Shown piece by piece: positions 4,727 to 11,838 of a stretch of DNA of 11,838 bases. Position 1 is the stretch's first letter, and each line of letters begins with the position of its first letter. Below the pieces are notes generated by a model. That model saw nothing but the letters and a program-made list of their open reading frames with translations. It was not told the DNA's origin and made no database searches. The translations under genes were made by a program, and so were the position numbers. This DNA is from Eubacterium sp. (GTDB lineage: Bacteria > Bacillota > Clostridia > Oscillospirales > Acutalibacteraceae). Location: assembly GCA_029054965.1 (NCBI GenBank), contig JAIDEF010000015.1, positions 1 through 11,838 on the forward strand. The letters are read 5' to 3'.

Positions 4727-7264
4727 ATGAAAAAAACATTAAACGGAAAATGGTATTTTAAAGAGGTCGGTACACAATACTGGTATGATGCAACTGTACC
4801 CGGCTGCAACTTTTTGGATTTGATGTCAAATGGTAAAATTCCCGACCCTTTCATTGGTCTGAATGAAGCTAAGGTTGCTTGGGTTGGCGAAAAGGACTGG
4901 GAGTATAAAAAAACTTTTATAATAAGAGAAAAAGCTGTAAATTACAGCGATATTCTTTTGAACTGTAAAATGCTTGACACAATATGCGATGTATTAATTA
5001 ACGACAAGCTGCTCTTTAAAGGCAGCAATTGCTTTAAAGAATACAGCTACTCAATTAAAGATTTTGTTGAAGTCGGTGAAAATGAGCTTCGTATCATCTT
5101 TCACTCACCTGTAAACTACGTAAGCAGAAAATATGAGCAATCCCCCACTCCTGTAAATTCAAACGGTCAGAACGGAATTGTACATATCAGAAAACCTCAA
5201 TGCCATTTTGGCTGGGACTGGGGACCTGTTCTGCCCTGCAGCGGCATTACAAGGGACATTGAGCTTGAATTTGTAGAGGACGGAAGAATCAACTATCTAT
5301 CAGTAACTCAGAATCACAGCGACAATGTTACAATCAGCGTTAATGCTGATTTGACATTATATAATAAAGACGCAGAATGCTTTATCACCCTTGAAACTCC
5401 TGACGGCGAAATTTTCCAGCACTGGGGAAACAGTTGTGATTTTGTTATTGAAAATCCTAAGCTGTGGTGGACAAAAGAGCTTTCAGGCAGTGACGAGCAG
5501 CCGTTATATACAGTGAAAGCAGTAATTTTTAATAACGGAAAGGAAATCTGCTGGGAGGAAAAGAAAATCGGCTTAAGAACCATTGAGCTTAACCGTGAAC
5601 GTGATGAATACGGACAGAATTTCCAGTTCAGATTAAACGGTGTACCACTCTTTATCAAGGGTGCAAACTATATACCTCCTGACAGCTTTATAACACGCTT
5701 CAGAGCTAAAGAACTTAACCATCTGCTGGATGCCGTACAATTTTCAAATATAAATATGCTGCGCATATGGGGCGGTGGATACTATGAAAGTGACAGCTTT
5801 TATGAAGCATGCGATAAAAGAGGTATTCTCGTATGGCAGGATTTCCAGTTTGCCTGTCAGGCATATCCGTTCTTTGACAACGAGTTTTTAGACAACGTCA
5901 AGGAAGAAGTTGAAAGCAACGTAAAAAGACTTTGTCACCATCCTTCACTGGCTGTATGGTGCGGTAACAATGAAATTGAAGATATGCATATGTCCTGGGT
6001 ACATATGACGAAATATGTGGACTGGACAGAAAAATTCTTTTATAACATTCTTGAGCCTGAAATCAGAAAATATGATAAACAAACCCCATATACGCAGGGC
6101 TCTCCAATCGGAATTTCACACAATAAGGGTGTAAGCTCTGACAATGTCGGCGATACTCACCTTTGGGGAGTATGGCACGGACTTAAACCAATGGATTATT
6201 ACCGCAAGCGTATGACACGCTTCTGCAGCGAATTTGGTTTTGAAAGTCTGCCTGATATCAAGGCGATTGAAAGATATGCGCAGCCGTCAGACTACAATCT
6301 CGGCAGTGATGTTTTCAAAGCACATCAAAAATGTGCAAGCGGTAATGACAAAATGGTTTACTACATTGCATCACGATTTAACCTGCCGAAAAGATTTGAA
6401 GATTACATTTACCTTTCACAGGTAACACAAAATGAATGTATTGCAGATGCAACAGAGCATTGGAGAAGAAATAAGGGCAGATGCAACGGATCAATGTACT
6501 GGCAGTTCAATGACTGCTGGGGTGTATGCTCATGGTCAAGTATTGACTACTATGGCAACTACAAGGCACTGCAATACGGCGCAAAACACTTTAATGCTCC
6601 CCTTTCCGTTTCTGTTGAAGATACAGAGGAATATATTAAAATATTTGTGCTTAACGACCTTAACAGCAAACAGTCAGTTGAAGCCGAATATATAATTTTT
6701 GACTTTGAAAAAGGTACTCTTGAAAAACACAGAACTGCCGTAGATATAAATGCACTCGAAAACAGACTGCTGTTTGAGCTTGATATCAATGAAATAAAAA
6801 GAGTTCACGATTACAGAAAAACAGGAATCTGTGCACGGCTTTATCAGAACGGAGAACAAATTAATCAGAAGGTTGTTCTTTTTGACAATGAAAAAAATCT
6901 CAGACTGCCGAAAGCAAAGCTTAAAACAAGAATTACAATTGAAGAAAAGCAATTAAGATTAACAATTAAAAGCGATAACTTTGCAAGACTTGTTAAGGCA
7001 GAAAGCAGCAGATCATCAAATCCGTTCAGTGATAATTTCTTTGATATACTTCCAAATGAAACAAAGGAAATTACTATTGCAGCAGATAAAGCAATGAGGA
7101 TAAGAGAATTAGCTGAAAGCATCAGAGTTTATAGCTTAAGTGATATTAAATTTGATTACTGCAAGCTCAATTCAATAAAGAACCAGCTCAAGGTTTACCT
7201 TTCACCTGTTAATATCGGAAATGCGGTTTACCACGGCAAGCTTTCAAAGGATGTTAAATTCTAA
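4727..7264 (+). CDS. Beta-mannosidase, glycoside hydrolase family 2
   Basis: This 845-residue enzyme removes terminal beta-D-mannose from manno-oligosaccharides (EC 3.2.1.25). The layout is a jelly-roll sugar-binding domain (about 1-170, ending near the mannosidase hallmark FGWDWGP), an Ig-like domain (about 180-290), a TIM barrel (about 295-620) and C-terminal beta domains. Barrel landmarks are KGANYIPPDSF, MLRIWGGGYYESDSFYEACDKRG, VWQDFQFACQAYP and WQFNDCWGVCSWSSIDYYG. The predicted acid/base is Glu416 (WCGNNEIE) and the nucleophile Glu502 (FCSEFGFES). No signal peptide or membrane segment is visible, so it should act in the cytoplasm on imported oligomers. It stands alone, with its own promoter and a shared terminator; no transporter or other glycosidase is nearby. 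Length and motifs are normal for the family. Confidence 0.95.
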   Translation: MKKTLNGKWYFKEVGTQYWYDATVPGCNFLDLMSNGKIPDPFIGLNEAKVAWVGEKDWEYKKTFIIREKAVNYSDILLNCKMLDTICDVLINDKLLFKGSNCFKEYSYSIKDFVEVGENELRIIFHSPVNYVSRKYEQSPTPVNSNGQNGIVHIRKPQCHFGWDWGPVLPCSGITRDIELEFVEDGRINYLSVTQNHSDNVTISVNADLTLYNKDAECFITLETPDGEIFQHWGNSCDFVIENPKLWWTKELSGSDEQPLYTVKAVIFNNGKEICWEEKKIGLRTIELNRERDEYGQNFQFRLNGVPLFIKGANYIPPDSFITRFRAKELNHLLDAVQFSNINMLRIWGGGYYESDSFYEACDKRGILVWQDFQFACQAYPFFDNEFLDNVKEEVESNVKRLCHHPSLAVWCGNNEIEDMHMSWVHMTKYVDWTEKFFYNILEPEIRKYDKQTPYTQGSPIGISHNKGVSSDNVGDTHLWGVWHGLKPMDYYRKRMTRFCSEFGFESLPDIKAIERYAQPSDYNLGSDVFKAHQKCASGNDKMVYYIASRFNLPKRFEDYIYLSQVTQNECIADATEHWRRNKGRCNGSMYWQFNDCWGVCSWSSIDYYGNYKALQYGAKHFNAPLSVSVEDTEEYIKIFVLNDLNSKQSVEAEYIIFDFEKGTLEKHRTAVDINALENRLLFELDINEIKRVHDYRKTGICARLYQNGEQINQKVVLFDNEKNLRLPKAKLKTRITIEEKQLRLTIKSDNFARLVKAESSRSSNPFSDNFFDILPNETKEITIAADKAMRIRELAESIRVYSLSDIKFDYCKLNSIKNQLKVYLSPVNIGNAVYHGKLSKDVKF

Positions 7265-7272
7265 ATAGCAAC

Positions 7273-7305
7273 AAAAAAACACTTCCCTATCGGGAAGTGT
7301 TTTTT
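7273..7305. terminator. Bidirectional terminator between beta-mannosidase gene and groEL
   Basis: A perfect 9-bp stem (7279-7287 with 7292-7300) encloses the loop TATC. It is flanked by an A run (7273-7279) and a T run (7300-7305), so it can end transcripts from both directions. It separates two convergent genes. Confidence 0.92.
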
Positions 7306-7330
7306 AATTATATGTTATATGTTGTATTTA

Positions 7331-8974
<1,644 letters not shown>

Positions 8975-8992
8975 TCAAATTTTCCTTTCTGA

Positions 8993-9265
8993 TTATTCAA
9001 CAACTGCAAGAATGTCACTTACAGAAATAATAGTGTATTCCACACCGTCAACCTTAACCTCAGTGCCTGAGTATTTGCTTGTAATAACCTTATCGCCTGC
9101 TTTAACAGTCATTGGATTTTCCTCAGTACCGGGTCCTACTGCAACGACCTCGCTCATTTCAGGCTTTTCCTGTGCAGACGCAGCAAGAATAAGTCCGCTC
9201 TTTGTTGTTTCCTCAGCCTCAAAGGATTTAAGCAAAACCTTATCTGCCAATGGTTTAATATTCAT
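8993..9265 (-). CDS. groES: Co-chaperonin GroES (10 kDa)
   Basis: This is the seven-fold lid of the GroEL chamber, 90 residues from the ATG at 9263-9265 (MNIKPLADKVLLK). I prefer this start because it matches the family N-terminus and has AGAGGTG just upstream. An upstream in-frame start at 9298 would add 11 residues not seen in GroES. The mobile loop that contacts GroEL is ETTKSGLILAASAQEKP (about 19-35), followed by VVAVGPG and GDKVITSKYSGTEVKVDGVEY. It is the first gene of the groESL operon and is controlled by CIRCE. Confidence 0.97.
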   Translation of the reverse strand: MNIKPLADKVLLKSFEAEETTKSGLILAASAQEKPEMSEVVAVGPGTEENPMTVKAGDKVITSKYSGTEVKVDGVEYTIISVSDILAVVE

Positions 9266-9301
9266 AATATCACCTCTAAAAATATTTTGCGTTTTCACTA
9301 G

Positions 9302-9328
9302 TTAGCACTCAGGCACATCGAGTGCTAA
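9302..9328. promoter_or_regulatory. CIRCE element (HrcA operator)
   Basis: TTAGCACTC (9302-9310), nine bases, then GAGTGCTAA (9320-9328) is a perfect match to the CIRCE consensus. It lies just downstream of the -10 box, where HrcA binding represses groESL until heat or protein-folding stress frees the site. hrcA itself is not in this window. Confidence 0.98.
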
Positions 9329-9336
9329 CAATTACT

Positions 9337-9364
9337 ATTTTAGCAATATTTTTCCATTTGTCAA
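9337..9364 (-). promoter_or_regulatory. groESL promoter
   Basis: TTGACA (9364-9359), a 16-bp spacer and TAAAAT (9342-9337) form a sigma-A promoter placed so that transcription starts at or just before the CIRCE element. Confidence 0.85.
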
Positions 9365-9382
9365 GAGTATTAACAGAATATT

Positions 9383-9432
9383 CAAAAAATATAGCCTGCT
9401 TATACTAATGTATTGAATAAACAGGCTATATT
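9383..9432 (-). terminator. Terminator of the rqcH-ispD-ispF-radical SAM operon
   Basis: An 11-bp inverted repeat (9388-9398 with 9422-9432) is separated by 23 bases that can form a small inner hairpin (9402-9405 with 9410-9413). On the minus strand a T run (9389-9384) follows the stem. It lies 16 bases after the radical SAM stop and before the groESL promoter. Confidence 0.75.
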
Positions 9433-9447
9433 ATGAATTAAATATAA

Positions 9448-10323
9448 TTATAATTCCCATAGACTCAATTGCTTCGACAACTGCTTTTCCTCAAAGGTAT
9501 GCAAGTATTCAAATATCAAATCGTTATTATGAACAATACCATGCTCATCACATTTGTCATTAAACTGCTTCATAAGAGTGTTATTATTGAAACTATTGAT
9601 TACATACCGGTTGCCATATATTTTTATATATTTTTCTTTTAAACCGGGAAAATGCTTATCAAGCTGATTATAAAAATACTCCCTGTTCCTGTCACGAAGT
9701 GTTACACCCATACCGAAGCATATAATACCATAAACCTTTGCCTCAATACACATATCAAGAATTGCAGAAATATTCTCCCAAGTATCATTTATAAAAGGTA
9801 AAATCGGTGAAAGCCATACAACGGTTGGGATTCCTGCATCACGCATTTGTTTAAGGACCTCAAATCGTTCTTTGGATGTTGAAACATTCGGTTCAATTTT
9901 TCTGCACAATTCCTCATCAGCAGTTGTCAGGGTCATCTGAACAACACACTTTGTTTTTTCATTAATTTTCTGCAGCAAATCAATATCACGCAGAATACGG
10001 TTTGATTTTGTAATGACTGTAAAACCAAAGCCATTTTCATAAATTAATGATAAAGCTTTTCGCACATTCTGCAATTCCATTTCAAGCGGAATATAGGGAT
10101 CTGTCATAGAGCCTGTGCCTATCATACACTTTTTGCGCTTGTGCTTGAGCGTATTTTCAAGCAGTTCAACAGCATTTTCCTTAATCTCAATATCTTCAAA
10201 ATCATGCTGCATATTGTAGCACTTGCTTCTTGAGTCGCAGTATATACATCCGTGAGAACATCCACGGTACAAATTCATACCGTTTTTCGGTGATAAAATT
10301 CCCTTTGCTTTAACATAATGCAT
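9448..10323 (-). CDS. SPL-family (SplB-like) radical SAM protein
   Basis: This protein of about 291 residues belongs to the radical SAM superfamily, in the group related to spore photoproduct lyase (COG1533 type). The [4Fe-4S]/SAM motif is NLYRGCSHGCIYC, with Cys22, Cys26 and Cys29 in CxxxCxxC spacing. GTGSMTDPYIPLE and FTVITKSNRI follow, both typical of the group. It is shorter than true spore photoproduct lyases; most proteins of this kind have no proven substrate, so I give no gene symbol. I chose the ATG at 10321-10323 because AGGGAA (10336-10331) lies seven bases upstream. A GTG at 10341 overlapping the ispF stop would add six residues but lacks a ribosome site. It is the last gene of the operon. 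Confidence 0.85.
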   Translation of the reverse strand: MHYVKAKGILSPKNGMNLYRGCSHGCIYCDSRSKCYNMQHDFEDIEIKENAVELLENTLKHKRKKCMIGTGSMTDPYIPLEMELQNVRKALSLIYENGFGFTVITKSNRILRDIDLLQKINEKTKCVVQMTLTTADEELCRKIEPNVSTSKERFEVLKQMRDAGIPTVVWLSPILPFINDTWENISAILDMCIEAKVYGIICFGMGVTLRDRNREYFYNQLDKHFPGLKEKYIKIYGNRYVINSFNNNTLMKQFNDKCDEHGIVHNNDLIFEYLHTFEEKQLSKQLSLWEL

Positions 10324-10337
10324 ACAATAATTCCCTG

Positions 10338-10805
10338 TCACTCAATAAGACAGACAGCATGGGCAGCAATACCCTGTTTTGCTCCTGTAAAGCCAAGACC
10401 CTCTTCGGTTGTTGCTTTCACGGAAACACAGTCGGAATCAACATTGCAAACATTTGCAATGTTACATCTCATATCATAAATATGGGGTGCCATTTTAGGT
10501 GCCTGAGCAAGGATTGTGGAGTCAATATTTATTATTTTATATCCTTTTTCATTAACCTGTCTTACAACCTCTTTTAAAAGCTCAAGACTGTCTGCACCCT
10601 TCCACTTGTCATCGGTGTCAGGGAAAAGGTGACCGATGTCACCCATAGCAGCAGCACCGAGTATTGCATCACTTACAGCGTGCAAAAGCACATCAGCATC
10701 ACTGTGACCAAGTAAACCGACAGGACTTGGAATATCAACACCGCCGATAATACACTTTCTGCCTTCAACTAATTTATGAACATCATAGCCGTGACCGATT
10801 CTCAT
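10338..10805 (-). CDS. ispF: 2-C-methyl-D-erythritol 2,4-cyclodiphosphate synthase
   Basis: IspF is the cyclising step of the MEP isoprenoid pathway; it releases CMP and forms MEcPP. The 155 residues start [12 protein letters not shown]. The zinc ligands Asp8, His10 and His42 are present ([14 protein letters not shown], 33-46). [20 protein letters not shown]-type (here [13 protein letters not shown]) and [12 protein letters not shown] motifs follow, all diagnostic. The ATG overlaps the ispD stop by one base (TAATG), so the two genes are translationally coupled. The stop lies just before the radical SAM start. Confidence 0.97.
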   Translation of the reverse strand: MRIGHGYDVHKLVEGRKCIIGGVDIPSPVGLLGHSDADVLLHAVSDAILGAAAMGDIGHLFPDTDDKWKGADSLELLKEVVRQVNEKGYKIINIDSTILAQAPKMAPHIYDMRCNIANVCNVDSDCVSVKATTEEGLGFTGAKQGIAAHAVCLIE

Positions 10806-11482
10806 TACTGCTCACCTCTCATTTTCAGCACACCCTCTGCCATAGGCAAATCCTCAGGTGTAGTAATCTTAATATTACCGTAGTCACCGATAACTGTGAA
10901 TACAGGCTTTCCGAAATACTCAATCAACTGGCAGTCATCCGTAAAATCCATACCATCTGCTTTGGCTTTTTTAACTGCATCAGTATACAGCTTAAAATCA
11001 AAAATCTGCGGAGTTCTTATGGATACCAGTGTCGACCTGTCAGGTGTTGAAACAATCTGATTATTACCGTCTACAACCTTGATTGTATCCTTCACCATAA
11101 CACCGACAGCAGCAGCACCATTCTGAACAGCACTTGCAAGAGTATCTTTTATCTCTTTTTCAGTAATAAGCGGTCTTGCCCCGTCATGTATTAACAAATA
11201 ATCACATTCGTCGATTGTTTCAACCGCATTCATAACACTTTGCTGACGTGTATCACCGCCAAAGCAATACGAAACATCATATGCTGAAAGTACATTTTCA
11301 AAGCTATCAAGATCACATTCACGGCAAACAACAATAATTTCACTAATTTCTTTTATTTTTGAAAAGGTTTCAACCGTTCGCTCTAAAACAGTTTTTCCGT
11401 TTATATCAAGAAGCAACTTACTTTTGTCTGCCTTCATTCGTGTGCCTGCACCTGCACCTAAAATAATTGCAGCATTATTCAT
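10805..11482 (-). CDS. ispD: 2-C-methyl-D-erythritol 4-phosphate cytidylyltransferase
   Basis: IspD couples MEP to CTP, giving CDP-ME and pyrophosphate, an early MEP-pathway step. The protein has 225 residues. The nucleotide-binding loop is [19 protein letters not shown]; Arg15 and Lys22 align with the catalytic Arg20 and Lys27 of the E. coli enzyme, although the usual Gln after the lysine is Leu here. HDGARPL, a [14 protein letters not shown] segment, TDDCQLIE and [10 protein letters not shown] follow as expected. I start at ATG 11480-11482, eight bases after GGAGGG; an adjacent GTG at 11485 would add one residue. It overlaps the end of rqcH by eight bases. Confidence 0.95.
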   Translation of the reverse strand: MNNAAIILGAGAGTRMKADKSKLLLDINGKTVLERTVETFSKIKEISEIIVVCRECDLDSFENVLSAYDVSYCFGGDTRQQSVMNAVETIDECDYLLIHDGARPLITEKEIKDTLASAVQNGAAAVGVMVKDTIKVVDGNNQIVSTPDRSTLVSIRTPQIFDFKLYTDAVKKAKADGMDFTDDCQLIEYFGKPVFTVIGDYGNIKITTPEDLPMAEGVLKMRGEQ

Positions 11483-11838
11483 CACTCAAGCCCTCCGCTT
11501 CTTCCATAGTCGGTGTAACAAACTCCGTTTTATATGGGTCATAGACCACAAAGCCCGGCTTAGCACCATTTGGCTTTTTAACATTTTTTATCAGCGTATA
11601 ATCAACTGCAACATTTGAGCTTGCTCTTGCTTTGCTGTAATAAGCCGCCAGCACTGCACAATCATGAATAGCTTCATCTGTAATTTCCGCACCTGAGGTT
11701 TCGCAGATAACATGACTGCCTGCGCTGTCCTGAACATGAAACCAGGTGTCATAATTTTTAGCTGTTTTCATGGTCAGTCGGTCATTCATCAGGTTATTCC
11801 TGCCTACCCACACAACAAAACCGTCACGGGTTTTAAAG
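11475..11838 (-). CDS. rqcH: RqcH / NFACT family protein (FbpA-like), C-terminal part (runs off window)
   Basis: Only the last 120 residues are visible; the frame is open to the window edge. The segment reads FKTRDGFVVWVGRNNLMNDR, then LTMKTAKNYDTWFHVQDSAGSHVI, the diagnostic NFACT-R domain. KPNGAKPGFVVYDPYKTEFV and a short acidic end follow. Family members were once called fibronectin-binding proteins; the Bacillus member RqcH binds stalled 60S-like (50S) subunits and directs C-terminal alanine tailing of nascent chains. The N-terminal NFACT-N and coiled-coil parts lie outside. It overlaps ispD and heads the visible part of the operon; the promoter is not in view. Confidence 0.92.
   Translation of the reverse strand, partial: FKTRDGFVVWVGRNNLMNDRLTMKTAKNYDTWFHVQDSAGSHVICETSGAEITDEAIHDCAVLAAYYSKARASSNVAVDYTLIKNVKKPNGAKPGFVVYDPYKTEFVTPTMEEAEGLSDE

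Noticed and set aside
6559..7122. Several antisense frames of 76-92 codons within the beta-mannosidase gene
   Set aside because: Low-complexity shadows of an intact, clearly recognised gene, with no translation signals.
9266..9298. Eleven-residue N-terminal extension of GroES
   Set aside because: Not found in the family. The internal ATG has its own AGAGGTG site and the usual MNIKPLADKV start.

Overview
The window looks like ordinary chromosome from an anaerobic, moderately low-GC Firmicute, most likely a gut or rumen Clostridia member near Ruminococcus/Oscillospiraceae. The lineage is inferred from a T-box leader, a CIRCE operator upstream of groESL, a four-subunit ferredoxin-linked 2-oxoacid oxidoreductase, the non-mevalonate isoprenoid genes ispD and ispF, and a cytosolic beta-mannosidase. 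Most genes have strong AGGAGG-type ribosome sites, and several promoters are close to the sigma-A consensus.

Layout, left to right. (1) Positions 1-898: a truncated XRE-family regulator (minus) diverges from a small single-pass membrane protein with a DUF5067-like outer domain (plus). Two ACATATGT-centred palindromes lie 20 bp apart over the plus promoter. (2) Positions 954-4281: a minus-strand porC-porD-porA-porB operon. Its leader has a near-perfect promoter and a complete T-box riboswitch, including an antiterminator and an intrinsic terminator. (3) Positions 4289-4606: a small heavy-metal-associated (HMA) protein gene with its own promoter, directly upstream of the por promoter. (4) Positions 4661-7307: a single-gene beta-mannosidase unit (plus), ending in a terminator shared with the convergent groEL. 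(5) Positions 7331-9364: groES-groEL with a perfect CIRCE element. (6) Positions 9383-11838: a tightly packed minus-strand operon of rqcH/NFACT (3' part only), ispD, ispF and an SPL-like radical SAM protein.

How the genes work together: the por operon encodes the gamma, delta, alpha and beta subunits of a pyruvate (or related 2-oxoacid):ferredoxin oxidoreductase, in the same order as in Thermotoga. The T-box implies that this complex is made when a particular tRNA is uncharged, so it is tied to amino-acid supply and not simply to fermentation. The UGGU bulge calls for a tRNA with discriminator base A. The specifier window contains AUC (Ile), GUA (Val) and CUC (Leu) as compatible readings, which suggests a link to branched-chain amino-acid synthesis, but I could not fix the specifier. 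ispD and ispF catalyse separate steps of the MEP pathway. RqcH and GroESL act in protein quality control.

I found no CRISPR array, mobile element, rRNA, tRNA or clearly new multi-gene system. The observation most worth following up is the T-box control of the por operon. The next is the palindrome pair between the XRE regulator and the membrane protein.
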